The notes under the pieces: generated by a model | The model's database searches: none | What the model was told of the DNA's origin: nothing | The model's input: the letters and a program-made list of their open reading frames with translations, nothing else | Shown: positions 34,615-47,673 of the stretch, piece by piece | Layout: every line of letters begins with the position of its first letter | Numbering within the stretch: position 1 is the stretch's first letter | Assembly: GCA_043228905.1 (NCBI GenBank) | Contig: JBHGNT010000009.1 | Location: forward strand, 3,534,001-3,598,000 | DNA from: Azolla caroliniana | Lineage: Eukaryota; Polypodiophyta | DNA: 64,000 nucleotides | Reading direction: 5' to 3' | Translations under genes and position numbers: made by a program

Positions 34615-36925
34615 ATTTTGTATATAATATCTTTGTATACTGGCAATGTGTGCTGGAATACCGAGTACAGGTTGCAATGTTATTGTACCATTTACTATAT
34701 TCATTTCAGTTAATTGTACTGAATGCAGACATTTTGAATACATAAACATATATATACACATACATTAAAGAGGTATGTAGATGCATACATACATTGATAG
34801 GGAGGCGCAAGACTGGGTGGTACACAAAGGAGAAGCCCATTCACTTTTTGAACTCAAGTTTATAGAGTATTATTATTAGAAATTGTTTTTTTTAATATCT
34901 TTACTTAAATTTATCAGATCATATCATGTATGATTTTTCTCTTTGACTATGCCAATTATGTCCTGCCACAATTCTCAATTCATCTTGTTGATATAAGAAT
35001 ATGTGAACATTGTAATTATATGTAATTATTTGAGATTTCCTTGTCTTCCTTCATAATGCTATTAAGATATATGGTGGTCAATGGGCAAGGTCAATATTTG
35101 ATTGCTTTGTCTCAATGTAGTAATGAGATTAGGCATTGATGGAATTGTTACATGATGGTGTGAGTAAATGTTACATAATCTATTTTAGCAAGATTAAGTT
35201 GTTTGCTTTTGTGTTTAAGACAGGTAACAATTCCAACATGGATAATATATTAAACTTAGTGATAGTGATTTTAGTGAAGGTAATGATAGAACAAATATCG
35301 TAAGGAGTGCGCAAAGAATGGACACATACCTACATCTATTTAGAGAATTTGTTATTGAACAAGGGCTCATTGCTCTTAAAAAATAAGCTCCATGTTCACA
35401 TGGTGAAAACCAAAGTTGTGAAGTAGAAAAGGTAAAGGCTTGATTGGTTGTGTGCAACTTTGAATCTTGCTTTATTTGTCAACAAGGTCATAGGAAAAAT
35501 GCCAAAAAAGAGAAAATACATTACCATCTAGCTTGCATCGTGCTCCATGGGAATACTTAATAGGTGTAAATATGTACACCAATGATGAGTTCCTCATATT
35601 TCAACAATTCATTAACAAACTAATCTCTCATTGGATGAAATAGAGGATGCCTCTCAAATAGGTGGGTTGCACCAAAAGCCCGAATCTCTCACCCTCTTCT
35701 TTTTGAAAGATGAGAGTGCATGACTACCTTACACGTAATGGTCACCTTGATTTTGTACGTCAACTTTGAACCAAAACCTCTAAACTATTACGTGCAACCC
35801 ACCTTTAGAGGTTTTGGAAGAAAAACTTGATGCTACTTCTTGGTTTCGTGCCATTGTAATCATTTGAAGTGTCACAACCACTTTTTGTAGGGTTATCCCC
35901 TACATAGACGTAAACCTACTCTTCAGTCTTTGTGGCCTTGTTGTCAAGACCTCTAGTTTAATAGACATGTTTTGTCTTTGCAACTTGACCCAATAAAAAA
36001 AACATTGTAGTCCTTTATCAAACGTGATAGAACAAATACCATCTACCATTTGTATCTCGAATTCATCATAAGTAAAATTAGTATTCAGTTAATGTTTTGT
36101 TTGATTTATGACCATAATTCTGTTAAGATAAACCATCTTTCTTGTGAGTTCTAACTCTAATTAACTCCACAACTTTGGCAGAGGATGAAAAATATATGCC
36201 TAATGTTAGAAATATAAGGTGTGTTGGCAATGCCAATTATATAATCTCTCTTGATGGCGATGATTTGTAAGGGGAAACCTAGGTGAGCAAAATGCTTCAA
36301 GCTCTTTATGGTCTTTTTATTGTGTTTGGGAATACCCTTTTATGACAAAATCCTCTTTCCAGTCTAGTTTTTTGGGCACCAAGATTACCATTTATGAAAA
36401 CCAGTTACCTATGGGTCCTACTTCGACTCAAACTGAACCAAACCATTAAGCCACGGTTTAATTGTTTATCATTTGCATTTAATTTGGTTTGGTGTTCAAA
36501 TATCATTAAACAACTTGGTTTGGTTTAGTACTAGTGATAGCCAAAATTTGCCAAAAGAATTCGGCGAATTATGGTTGAAAGAGGCCAAAATCTATAGTTA
36601 TTGTTGGTCTATCTCGTACACAAAGAGGTGATTGCTTGATATGGTTAGTTGTTGATCTTTTAACAAAGTTAGCCGAACTCATTCCATCTAACAACTTATC
36701 ATTTGGCTTACCAATTTGTTCATGAATTGTTTTGATTTTCAGGGGTTATGAATTAATAGTCAATATTAAATTTTCAAAATTTACAAGTGATTTTTGGGCT
36801 CAGGATGTATGTATGTATGTATGTACGTATGTATGTGTATGTGTATGTGTATGTGTATGTATTGGTCTGCTGTATGCAACAGAGGAGTCTCTGTCTCCTC
36901 CCTGAATCCCTTCACTGTTTCCAGG
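34615..36925. other. intergenic, no recognisable gene
   Basis: Between the DOMINO1-type and Tls1-type genes I see no conserved frame. Near 36420-36530 there are several TTTGGTTTGGT / AACCAAACC stretches that can pair. A (GTAT)n/(GTGTAT)n array at 36806-36861 lies 65 bp before the Tls1 start codon. Confidence 0.45.
36806..36861 (+). repeat. (GTAT)n-(GTGTAT)n microsatellite
   Basis: Tetranucleotide GTAT units pass into GTGTAT units. The array lies in the likely promoter or 5' UTR of the Tls1-type gene. Confidence 0.85.
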
Positions 36926-39373
36926 ATGCCGTCTGACAAGCAGAAGCGTTTTCGGAAGAGAGTATCAGACGAGAATGGAGTCTCTGAAGACGAAGACGAG
37001 AGGAGGTACGTACACCGCTTCCTGTTTTCAAACATCAGGCTAGTTTTATGCTGAAAATCTTAGAATATGTTATTTGGCTCTACACCGCTTCCATGCCATC
37101 TAACATCTACTAACATATTCTAAAGCTATATTTGCCTTAGAACCACAGTAAAATACTAAGAATCATGAACCAGCTGCATAGATCCTGGAGATTAGCTGAA
37201 GGCAAAGGCCAAAGAGACTCAAATCCTTTTCTTGAACAAACATTGAACTAATTTAGGAGTTCTTCATTTCTTGAATTTTTAAGAATTATCTGCACAACTT
37301 GATATCTAGTTGCTTATAAATTTGGTAAATATTCTGGAATTTCAAGTTTTCTTCATTTCTTTGATATTATGGTCAGGCTTACATTAGAGGAAGTCAAGTT
37401 TCTACAAAAGCAACGAGAGCGAAGATTTGGAGTTCCAAGCGGACAATTGATTCCGCCAGTGGGTGGACTAATCAAACCACAAGACAAGGTTGATGGTGAA
37501 GGCAAGAAGGAAGAGCTTGTTTTGCAAGACACATTTGCACAAGAAACGGCAGTTACTATTGAAGATCCGAATATGTATAATTTCATACTATTCATATCTA
37601 TAATTTGTATATTTTATGTGTGCCTGAAGCATGAGTTTGAGGCCTGAAGTATGTTGGAATGCCTGTTGGTAGAGACATCACAAGTTGTATGACAAGCTAG
37701 TTACTTGTATCTATGTGCATAGTATAGGCACACTTGTTCAGGGGGATTAGGAAAGGGTCTAGAGCATAGGATATGCATATGCCGAGTGGCAGCAAGCTTC
37801 ACCGGTGGACAAGGTGCAGGTCATTGGTTGGGGGAATAAACATTGGGTTGTGATCAAGTTGTTAACGTTGGTATTAGAGCCGTGTGATTCTGCTAGAATG
37901 CTGATTTCAGGGCCAATGATCAGATCAACATCTGGATGCTTATAACATGTTTTAACTATGAGGTGTTTCTAATATATATTGAGATCTGATTGTTGTAACC
38001 TGGACAGGTTAACTTATGTTGAGCAAGAACTAGCCAAGAGGCAAGGCAAGGATTTGGGAATCAAAACAGAAGAAATTAAACCCATTGAAGATGATTTATA
38101 TGTTATTCCTGAGCATCTCAAGGTAAGGATGTTTTTTTTGTAGGAGAAAAATAATAGAATGTGACCATTGTGAAACCTAAACAAATACATGGAATATTAT
38201 TTCTGAGAAAGGGCTTCAATATTATTTCTGGTACCTTCAATCATGTGGCTACAATATTGTCAACGAAACCACTGCAGTATTGTATTAGAGGAACTCAAAT
38301 ACAATATTGCAGTGGTTTAGAATACATCACATGTGTGATTTCAAATTATACGTGGATAATAGGGACAGCTTAAGTAATAATGGATGCTGAATGGTGCATT
38401 TATATTCTCAAATTGATATGCTCTGCAAATGTCCTCACGTGTGTGATTTCAAATTATACGTGGATAATAGGGACAGCTTATTTAATAATGCTGCAAAAGT
38501 CTGGTAAAACATTTTGTAGGTTCTCATATCTCTGGAGCAGCCCAGGAAAGTTGTTCTTGATATGTGCGAGTATGCATTATGTATTCTTTTAGTTCAACTG
38601 TCCATCTTCCCCTTTCAATATGTTATCCATGTGAGCATGAATGAAGAGGGGCTGTCCATTTGAAAATAACTTCAAAATTTATCAGGTTCGCAGAAGAAAT
38701 TCTGAAGAAAGCTCGACCCAATGGACCACTGGCATTGCAGAAGTTCAACTCCCAATAGAGTAAGAGATCCGATTCTAATTGAATAATTCATCTGGTTTAG
38801 GTTATTTCTCTGTAGGATTATAGGCTTGCACATCTCTGGGTGCAATTAGATAAGAATGAATAAGTTGTATCTCGTATGTAGATTCAAATTGAAAAATATT
38901 GAGGAAACTGAAGCTGCAAAAAAGCAATTGCAAGACAAGAGGCCTTTTGTAGGCAGAGGAAGGTAATGGAACTTCATTTCTTCCAAACTTCTGAAGGAAA
39001 CTTTTCATTACACATTCTCATTATCTTTTTAACAGGGCTGCCCAGTCGGGTATACCAGCAAGTTATAGTGCTGATTATTTCCAACGGGGTCAAGAATATG
39101 CAGAAAAACTAAGAAGAGGCAAGTTTGAGATGGAAATGATACTTTTATAATCACAGACATTCTATTTCTAGGCAATGTTAAGAAGGTCATCCTTTGAATA
39201 TTTCAGATCATCCTCAATTGTACAAGGAGAGAGGAGATACACAAGATAGTGAACGACACAAAGGAGAGAACTCTACAGAAGGTAATAGTGGAAACAGACG
39301 ACAAGCTGCAACTGATGAAATCATGCTGGAACGTTTCCGGAAGAGAGAAAGGAGCCGATTGATGAGGCGTTGA
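36926..39373 (+). CDS. Tls1/C9orf78 (HCA59) family spliceosome-associated protein
   Basis: Seven exons: 36926-37005, 37377-37574, 38008-38122, 38686-38759, 38882-38962, 39036-39118 and 39207-39373. They give 265 residues in one frame. The start MPSDKQKRFRKRV is basic and a Ser/Glu/Asp patch follows. LTLEEVKFLQKQRERRFGVP is a hallmark of this family, and YVEQELAKRQGKDLG, DDLYVIPEHLK and SSTQWTTGIAEVQLPIE follow. The C-terminus ends in EIMLERFRKRERSRLMRR. Fission yeast Tls1 and human C9orf78 bind the spliceosomal helicase Brr2 and affect splicing, and Tls1 also affects telomere silencing. The Arabidopsis counterpart is a single gene of similar length. The sixth intron uses a GC donor (AGAAGAG|GCAAGT), forced by frame. 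The start is chosen because the family begins with this basic stretch, although the frame is open further upstream. Confidence 0.93.
38333..38480 (+). repeat. 40-bp direct repeat in a Tls1 intron
   Basis: GTGTGATTTCAAATTATACG followed by TGGATAATAGGGACAGCTTA occurs at 38333-38372 and, identical, at 38441-38480. Confidence 0.85.
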
Positions 39374-40024
39374 GAAGTTTGATATGGAGAATAGATGCAC
39401 AAAACTTCCTTGTATCTGCCTGGGTCATCATCTATTTAATGCGAGTTGTGAGTTAGAGCACATTATTGGAAGCAGTATGGCAAAGCCTAGCTTCCAAAAT
39501 AGATATGAAAGCTGGAGGAGTCTTTCATGCAAATCAAGCGTGACAGGAGATGTAAAGATCAATTTCTCATGTGTTATGAGTTTCCATGTATGATGTAACT
39601 TGAATTCTCTGCATGATCTCTTGAAACAGACCTGTTTTGCATATAATTTACAATTCTTTCCCCTCTTGATTATTTTGCCATTCCAAGTTTGTTCAAAATT
39701 TATACTATAAATATTGGTCTTGCTCTTGATTCCATAGGCCAATGAACATTTTCATGAAACTGATTTCTAAAATAAAATACCGCTGCCCATTTATACAACA
39801 TAAGATAGTATGTCTTGTATATTGGCTGGAACAGTGTCTTCAGGTTAACTTTGGTTTTGAGGATTATCATTAAACTAAAAACAGCATAAAGTTAAAGGGT
39901 TGCATGACTTTAATTTATTATTTTCATATACTTTGTCATATTTTGATATACATATTCTCCTTTCTTATTGACTGTATTCTAGATTACTGAGCCTCGTCAT
40001 CATAATATGTGAGAGGTTCTGCGC
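39374..40024. other. 3' flank of Tls1-type gene
   Basis: The sequence likely holds the 3' UTR. I see no further gene. An AATAAA-like signal is not clear enough to call. Confidence 0.4.
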
Positions 40025-40515
40025 ATTCCAACAGTGGAATGGATTTATTTGGAGAACTAACGTTTTTCTTCCAACATGGTCTCCAATAAGATGTTACTGC
40101 ATCTCTTCCTTGGCATTAATGAACTCTGCTTTGATTCCATGGATTTGCATTTGGACCAGTTCTAGCTTGTCATAATAGGTCAAGATCTGCCCATTCCAAC
40201 AGTGGTGTACATTTACTGGGAGAACTAACGATTCTCGTCCAACATGGTCTCCAATAAGATGTTACTCCATCTCTTCCTTGGCATTAATGAACTCTGCTTT
40301 GATTCCATGGATTTGCATTTGGACCATTTCCAGCTTGTCATAATAGGTGAAGCTCTGCCCATTCCAACAGTGGAGCACATTTACTGGGAGAACTAACTTT
40401 TTTCTTCCAACATGGTCTCCGATAAGATGTTACTCCATCTCTTCCTTGGCATTAATGAACTCTGCTTTGATTCCATGGATTTGCATTTGGACCAGTTCTA
40501 GCTTGCTACCACAAA
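40025..40515 (-). repeat. three tandem 168-bp units
   Basis: ATTCCAACAGTGG starts at 40025, 40193 and 40361. The units are nearly identical. The period of 168 is a multiple of three. On the minus strand each unit carries the same open segment YYDKLELVQMQIHGIKAEF-INAKEEM, bounded by GGGCAG before and GGAGTAAC after, like a short exon between splice signals. Every unit also has a TAA just after this segment in the same frame. The array lies about 165 bp past the PPR stop codon, in the gap between convergent genes. Confidence 0.85.
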
Positions 40516-40679
40516 AGCCTTGCATTGATCAAGAAGATGCTTCCTGTGGAAAGAGTAATTCACCAAGTCACCAAAACAGGCAGGATCACTTGTCCTTAGA
40601 ATCGCTTTACTAAATCCATATATTAGAGTACCCTTATCTTCCCAATATGATAAATAGCCTAATCTTGGCTTGTGTACAT

Positions 40680-43520
40680 TTATGTATGTAAGAGACGTTC
40701 ATGCCCATTCCTTTCTTCTGTTATAGATATTAAATTAAGTTCATCATCTGCCCTTCCCAAGATTGCATACATATTTGATAGCATCACATAAGGTGAATCA
40801 GTATCTCCATTTGATTCAAAACAGAACTTCGAAATATGTTCTCCATATTCCAAATTTCCATGCATAATGCATGCACTAAACATGGATCGACATGCAAGAG
40901 TAACCCTCTGAAAGGGCATAGAGCTTATCAAAACTTTTGCCTCATTTAGCTGGCCCGCACGTCCTAAAAGGTCAACCATGCATACATAATGTTCTGATTC
41001 AGGAAGAAAGTCGTATTTATTTCTCATGTAATGAAAGAAGTACCAGCCATCGTCAACCATGCCAGCATGATCAAATGCAACTAGCATGGAGATGAAAGTG
41101 ATGCAACTCGGTTTAGCCATATTCATCTCAAATTGTTTGAAAAGTCTTTTAATTTCGTTTTCATTTCCATTATGTGCATATACACTAAGCATGGCATTCC
41201 ACATGCCAATATCACAACAAGTGAGAGTTGAAAATACCTTGGAAGCATCCTCTATGGTCCCACCTTTTCCATATACGTCCATAATGCCAGTTCCTATCAA
41301 TGTATCTTGTTCCAATTTCATCTCAACCACAGCAGCATGAATGATGAAGCCAACTTCTACTGCTGTTAGACATGCACAAGCATTAAGGATGCAAACAAAG
41401 GTAATAGTGTCAGGATTGATGCCATTGCACAACATATCAGAGAATTGATTCAGAGCCTCCTCGTGAAGTTGATTCTCAGTGAGGGCAACAACCATGGAAG
41501 TACAAGATATAGCATCTTTACGAGGAATATTTTCAAAAATTTTCTTTGCATCAGACAGGGAGCCACATTTCCCATACATATTGATTAGGGCACTAGCCAC
41601 CATTATGTCATGTATTCTCCCCCTCTTAGCAATGGCACCATGGATTTGCTGCCCATCTTCAAGGGAAATCAAACCATTGCATGCGTCCAGGGCACATAGA
41701 AATGAAATGTTACTTAATTTTATGCCCATGTATTCCATCTTATAAAAACGATTTAAAGCATCCCTAAAGTCTCCAGTTTGCACCAATGTTGTCATCATTG
41801 CATTCCAGCACACAACATCATAAGAAGGTGTCATTTCAAAAACCTTTCTTGCATCTTGCGCTCTTCCATTCTTGCCATACATATTGATTAAGGCACTAAC
41901 AATGACAAGTTGGCCATCATCACCACTTTCCAGTATGGCACCATGAAGCAAATTTCCTTGCTCAAATGCCATCAGTTTTGTACATGCATTGATAATACAT
42001 GCATAACTGGAATCATTTGGTTTGAGGTCTCTTTGCACAAGTTGAAGAAAGAAACACAGTATCTCTTTGTGGTATCCATGGTCAGAGAGTGCTCCAAGCA
42101 TTATATTCCAAGAAAGATCATCATGAGCACTTAGTCTGTCAAAGATTCTCCATGCATCATGGATATATCCACATTTGATGTACATACTAAGAAGAGCATT
42201 TCCTAGCATGCCATCCTCTGCATGGTCACTATCAACAACAGCAGCATGCACCAGCAAGCCATCTTTTGCATCTTTCAAGCCTGCACATGCATCTACTATA
42301 CAGACAAAGGTTATATTATCCGGTATAATGCATTCATTTTGCATACGGAAAAAGCAAAGAAGTGCGTCTCTGAAATATCCATGTCGTGAGAATGCAGCAA
42401 TCATGGCAGTCCAGGAGATGTTGTCATGGAAAGACAATCTGCTGAAAACCCTCATTGCATGTGAAACACTCCCACACCGTGTGTACATATTTATTAACGG
42501 AGTGTTCAAAACCTTGTGATGTTCACATCCTGCTCCTAAAATGGTTGTATGGATTACCTGCCCCTCTTTTAGCGTACTTGTGTTGGTACAAGCATGCAAA
42601 ACGTATACATATGTCATGCTGTTTGGCTCAATGCCTTCACAGTGCATTTGACGGATTAGTAATAGGGCTTCTGTTTCATGACCATTTTGCACAAGAACTG
42701 CAATCATTGTGTTCCAACATATGGCATCTTTAAATTGAAGACCCTCAAACACTTTTTTTGCATCAGAGATATAACCGCACTTCCCATATAAGCCTATGAG
42801 AGCAGTTTCTACTACCATGTATAGAATATCACCACTATTGACTATGGCAGAGTGTATTATCCTTCCATCGTCAAGAGTGCCTGCAATAGTACATGCATTG
42901 AGGGCACAAGCATAGTTACATATGTCCGGAATGATCATGCCCTCATTGTGCATTTGATAAAAAAGTTCAAGTGCTTCCTTTCCTTTCTTCTGCTCAGTAT
43001 ATGCGCTCATCATGCATGTCCATACCACTACATCTTTAGCTGGCATTAAATCAAACACAGATCTCGCACCCATTAAATTCCCATTTGCTCTATAATCTTT
43101 GAACAGTTTGGACCACGATGCCTGGTTAGGTTGTTGAATCTTGTTGAAAGCTAGTTGAGCACTGCAACCATACATTTGAGTCTTACCATTATTAGCAGCA
43201 TCTGATCTGTCATGATTAATTGATGTATTAATCAAGTCCACATGCACTTTAGTTCTCTGAAGAAGTGTTTTCAATGGCTTTAACAAATAAGTTCCTGGTT
43301 TCTTGGGAGATAAAGAATCAACTGATATTACAGGGTTCTCTGGCACAGTAAAGAAGCTTTGGCAGTAATCCTGTCCGGAAACTGTTGAGGAAGCATTGGC
43401 AGTTAGACAAACATGGGAGAGATTGGACAAGAGAGGCCTTCCATATCTGATACTCTCAGCATCAGCAATGCAACAATGATGACGTCTTCCATGACTGATA
43501 CGCAGAGTTGATATGATCAT
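40680..43520 (-). CDS. pentatricopeptide repeat protein, PLS-type, no DYW domain
   Basis: A single intronless frame of 946 codons. Long runs of PPR motifs of the P-L-S kind are seen from about residue 130 to 900, for example PAKDVVVWTCMMSAYTE, FKDAICWNTMIAVL and RVFSRLSFHDNISWTAM, with the repeated GLYGKCG / NMYGKCGSLSDAKKIF spacing. The end has the usual EHYVCMVDLLGRAGQL and YVMLSNMYAILGRADDE and then stops after about 18 more residues, so the E region is incomplete and no DYW deaminase follows. Such proteins bind single RNAs in mitochondria or plastids and take part in editing, splicing or stability, with a DYW partner where editing is involved. The N-terminus (MIISTLRISHGRRHHCC) is Arg/Ser-rich and acid-free, like an organelle targeting peptide. 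Which organelle and RNA cannot be told by eye. Confidence 0.95.
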   Translation of the reverse strand: MIISTLRISHGRRHHCCIADAESIRYGRPLLSNLSHVCLTANASSTVSGQDYCQSFFTVPENPVISVDSLSPKKPGTYLLKPLKTLLQRTKVHVDLINTSINHDRSDAANNGKTQMYGCSAQLAFNKIQQPNQASWSKLFKDYRANGNLMGARSVFDLMPAKDVVVWTCMMSAYTEQKKGKEALELFYQMHNEGMIIPDICNYACALNACTIAGTLDDGRIIHSAIVNSGDILYMVVETALIGLYGKCGYISDAKKVFEGLQFKDAICWNTMIAVLVQNGHETEALLLIRQMHCEGIEPNSMTYVYVLHACTNTSTLKEGQVIHTTILGAGCEHHKVLNTPLINMYTRCGSVSHAMRVFSRLSFHDNISWTAMIAAFSRHGYFRDALLCFFRMQNECIIPDNITFVCIVDACAGLKDAKDGLLVHAAVVDSDHAEDGMLGNALLSMYIKCGYIHDAWRIFDRLSAHDDLSWNIMLGALSDHGYHKEILCFFLQLVQRDLKPNDSSYACIINACTKLMAFEQGNLLHGAILESGDDGQLVIVSALINMYGKNGRAQDARKVFEMTPSYDVVCWNAMMTTLVQTGDFRDALNRFYKMEYMGIKLSNISFLCALDACNGLISLEDGQQIHGAIAKRGRIHDIMVASALINMYGKCGSLSDAKKIFENIPRKDAISCTSMVVALTENQLHEEALNQFSDMLCNGINPDTITFVCILNACACLTAVEVGFIIHAAVVEMKLEQDTLIGTGIMDVYGKGGTIEDASKVFSTLTCCDIGMWNAMLSVYAHNGNENEIKRLFKQFEMNMAKPSCITFISMLVAFDHAGMVDDGWYFFHYMRNKYDFLPESEHYVCMVDLLGRAGQLNEAKVLISSMPFQRVTLACRSMFSACIMHGNLEYGEHISKFCFESNGDTDSPYVMLSNMYAILGRADDELNLISITEERNGHERLLHT

Positions 43521-44700
43521 CGCCCATTACCTGTTGCTGCATAAATATTCATGTTCTAAACAGCCCTACCCATTACCTGCTGCTGCTCCTCGTAGATGGA
43601 TGGATTATTTGGACATACAAAACCTTCCTTGTCCTAAGCTCTTACAAGATCCTCTGGTCCGTAACTATCGACAATCTCATTTGATAGCGATGAAGGAGCA
43701 ACCAGACAATCCTAATTCCCGATCCCATACAGTCTTCCATGAGTTACATACCTAGCAATCTAGATAGAACACATGATTTGACTGCAGATCCAGACAAAAA
43801 AGAGCTCACTGAAGAAACAATTTTCTTGTCACATGATTACTTGAGGATTTCATGCTTTCTTCCTTGATTTTTTTGATAAATATATTATATAAGCATACAC
43901 ATCCAGCTTGTAAAATTCCTAAATTTCCTTGCCATTTTCTGGCTCTTCTTACCATTCGAAATATAACGGATTTAAGTTTGACATATATGTACTTCATTCA
44001 TTCATGGGGTTCTCCATCTCTCCAACCCACCCACTACCCCATACTGGTGCTTGCCAAAATCTGAACTTTGGTCACTCTTTTTCTCACAAATTTTCTTTAT
44101 TTCAAATCTTAACAAATAAAATTCCTTCCCATCTCTATATAAAGGAGTGTGTGACAACCATTGATGGGATCTCTTTACTTCGCTACTAATGAGCTAAAGA
44201 TATGTGGGTAGACTACTTTGAGGGAATATAAATCCTTCAATATTTTGCTTCTTCCTTTCTCCTCATTAAAACCCTAAACCCTTCATGAGCAACATCTCTT
44301 ACCTAGCTATTTGCCCACCTTATATAGTATTTGGGGATTGCAATATGTATACACCTACTCAATAGTTTGCGTATGGTTGAGTGCATTGCATTGCCCATTA
44401 CTCCAAACAGAAGTGGTGACAAGTCATAGCCTTTGGACCACAACTTGTAAACGCAGACAATACAAAAGACTACCTTAAATGAGGTGTCCTCCTTGAATCT
44501 CTTAAGGAACAAAATGGGCAAATTCCAACCTCTTCTAAAAGTTGTTTGATTATTACATCTAGCTCCTCTCATCATTACTTATAGAGAAATATTTTGCCAA
44601 CCAGAGTCGCCTTCCTTACTTATTAACACATAGAGACTTTGTGCTTCAACATATGAATACCCCTTCTTAGGAAGGAGACATATTATCAAGAACACATGTA
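43521..44700. other. intergenic, no supported gene
   Basis: Upstream of the PPR gene. Frames here are short and carry no motif I trust. A minus-strand frame at 44575-44303 shows no recognisable domain. Confidence 0.4.
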
Positions 44701-44702
44701 TA

Positions 44703-44772
44703 CTCTGGTCCCATAGGTCAAAATTGGCCTCTTTATGGACGATAAAAATTCTAATTCTAATTCTAATTCCTT
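44703..44772 (+). mobile_element. retroelement 3' tail with (TTCTAA)n end
   Basis: GGTCAAAATTGGCCTCTTTATGGACGATAAAA passes into TTCTAATTCTAATTCTAATTCC. The same unit with another terminal repeat occurs at 55437-55495, and a related tail (GGTCTCATAGGT ... GACGATAAT) ends the LINE copies at 58240 and 62100. I read it as a solitary LINE or SINE 3' end. Confidence 0.55.
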
Positions 44773-45727
44773 CCGATCAAAGTGCATCCATAATCCTTAC
44801 TCTTTACCTTTGTTGGCCAAGTTGCATCATCTTCCATCATGGGTCTTTATGGGTCATTTTTTCTCCCTAGATATCATCCCCTTTCACTACTTCATTTACC
44901 TATCACATTCATTTGTCCTCTTGCTTGCTTCAGTGCTATTGGTTCCTCACACTATAGCAGTGGTATAAAACAGACATTAATATTTATCTTCCCATATATG
45001 CTTTGTTGATTTCAAGCTATTGTAGAAGGATCAAGTTCACAAGTGTACCAAGAGGTGTGAACAAAATCCTGGCCCTACTCTCTCTCACTGGTCACTACAA
45101 CCCACGCACCAATCTTTGCACTGTATCGATGTCACTCATCTTCTAATATAATCTTGTTCTTTAAGCAAAAAAGCAAACACCAAATTATGGAAAATGGGTT
45201 GCTCGTCAGGAAGTTCATAACGTCATACAAAAGCTGCTTCACACCTGTTCATTGGGTCAAACGTGTCTCCAAACCCAGAACTTTTGAATGACCACAACAT
45301 GAACCAAGATTTACAACCATTGGTTTGACCAGAGCTATTATGATTTCTTTCAAGATCATGAATCTGTCTGTGGAAAGAACAAGTTCCATAAACATAATGC
45401 CATGATATGAAAATGACCACAGACTGCGACTATTATTCATCTCCATCTTGCCAAAGCAAAATTTGGGACACCAGCTTTTAAATCTGAGCAAACACAAAAG
45501 GCTCTTAAATCTGAAAACGTACAATTGAGGGAGGTAGTTTTCACAGCACTATCCCAAGCTTTACCAATGTTTTGTGCACGATTATTCTAGATAACACTAC
45601 AACCCCCCTAACTCAAAGTTAAACAACAATGCTTATTCCTTATAACAGTATAATATGAATTCTACATCATGCTGGTTATAAATCTAACACATACATACAT
45701 CTATATTTCCATACATTTCAAAGAAAC
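44773..45727. other. 3' flank of the monooxygenase gene
   Basis: No gene recognised. The part near 45600-45727 is probably the 3' UTR of the monooxygenase. Confidence 0.35.
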
Positions 45728-47623
45728 TCAATCAAGTGAACCACAATCATAGAACGTATGGTTGAGGTAGGCGTTTGCATTTATAAGCTTGGGTATCAAG
45801 AGGTTGCGAGCATGACAAAAGAACTTGTTGTCATTCTGCAACAAATTACCAATGGCATATGACCGTATAGCTATGGGTAACATCCTTTGCCTCCGTTCTC
45901 TGGTGTAAAACTCCAGAGCCTGCTCTAGTTTGTCCATTTCATGTTGGCGGCCATCCATTGGTTCAACATTTGTTGCTTTGGACAGAGCTCGAGCAAGCAC
46001 CACAGCATCTTCAAGCGCACAACACCCTCCTTGCCCTAAGTTCGGCGTGATGGGGTGCATTGCATCACCTGCTAATGTAATTCCTCCTTGATATAAAGGA
46101 GGACCTCCAATGGGCCACATCCATCTGTCTGCTATCCTCCTCCGGCTCAGATTCTCAGATGAAGTCCTCTTTACTGCCTCAGATATAGTTTCATCAGACC
46201 ATCCTCTGATAAATGATAATGTCTCCTTCCGCACAAGCTCAGGGTCATTGATTCTTTGACCTGTCAATTTAAAGTGAGCATTTTTGCGTTTGACAAAACA
46301 CAGTCCACTAACGTTGATGGAGAGAAGATGAAGGAGAAAGACAACGAAAAAACCCACACAAAACAAGATTTTAAATAGAAGTGGGAGCTTGAAAAAAAAG
46401 GTAGCACTTCACCTGAAGCATCGTTGAAGCAGACAAACCAATACAATCTATTAGCGTCCATGGGTATAAGGCCTGCCCGAACACCTTGACCAGTTATTTG
46501 CCTGCCTGTCTGCTTCAAGTTATGGCCATCAGGAAACTCTGCTAGCCCACGAGTTGCAGTGTACCCAACAAAGCGAGGTTCTTTAAATCCCATCCACCTA
46601 GCCACAACTGAACTAGAACCATCACATCCAATGAGAACCTGTTCAATCAAGCGAGAAAATAAATCCTACTCTCTACTCTATAGCCAAGATATTCTTTTAA
46701 AATATAGGGGAAAGGTGAATGAAAGAACCTTTGTCTTTATTCTCCATCCATTTTTGCATTCAACTTCTGTGTAATCACTGTCGAGCCTTCTGATTCCAAC
46801 CACATCTGCACCATAAGAAAGCATGCTCTCTGGCAAGGGTTCACGTAGAGCTTCAAGCAATGCCTTCCTATCCACAGCACGAACCTCAACATCCCTACGT
46901 AGTTCAATATTGCACACTGTAGAGCATTGCTCATCAGATATAAGAAACATCAATTAAAAATTTGTGTAACGCACCTTGATGTGGTCTTCATCTCCATATT
47001 TAGAAGGCAGTTACCATTTGAATCATACAACCCTAGACTGTAATAAGCAGAAACAAGTATGAAAGATTAAGATTGGCGAGTAAACTTAAATTTTGATATT
47101 CTTACGATAAGGTGGACGAATCAAGCAATTCATCCCAGCTAAAATCATAGACTTTTCATGCAGTATACTCTCTGACCTTAATTAACAGTGGAGAACCAAC
47201 CAAACACTGTACTTAAACACGAATAGTGCTCTAGTATGGACACTCGTTCATCAAACTCAAGCAGAAATCAAGGAATTTTAATTTCTTGCTAATGACATCA
47301 TAATTTTCCCTTTTATGTTCCTGAATACCATGCCTCAGTTCCCAATCAAGGTATATGTGTAAATGTGGTGCGCATCTGTCTCCATTAAAGAGCCAAAATG
47401 GATAAAATATTCACTTACCCAGTCATTTTGTTGAACTTCTCACGCAAACCATCTGCAACCCTGAGGGCCTCCAGTGCCTTCCATCCATTGGTCCAAATGC
47501 CTATACTTGAACCGGCTGTCTTAAGTTCTTTCGATTGCTCTAAGACCAAAGGCTTCAACCCTAATCTGCAGTACTTATCAAATAGTTAGTATCTATATAT
47601 GTATATATTTATATATATGCGTG

Positions 47624-47673
<50 letters not shown>

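Noticed and set aside
41086-43049. Several plus-strand frames inside the PPR gene
   Set aside because: They are antisense shadows of the 946-codon PPR reading frame.
44303-44575. 90-codon minus-strand frame that might be a LINE or transposase fragment
   Set aside because: No conserved catalytic or zinc-ligand pattern could be fixed in any frame.
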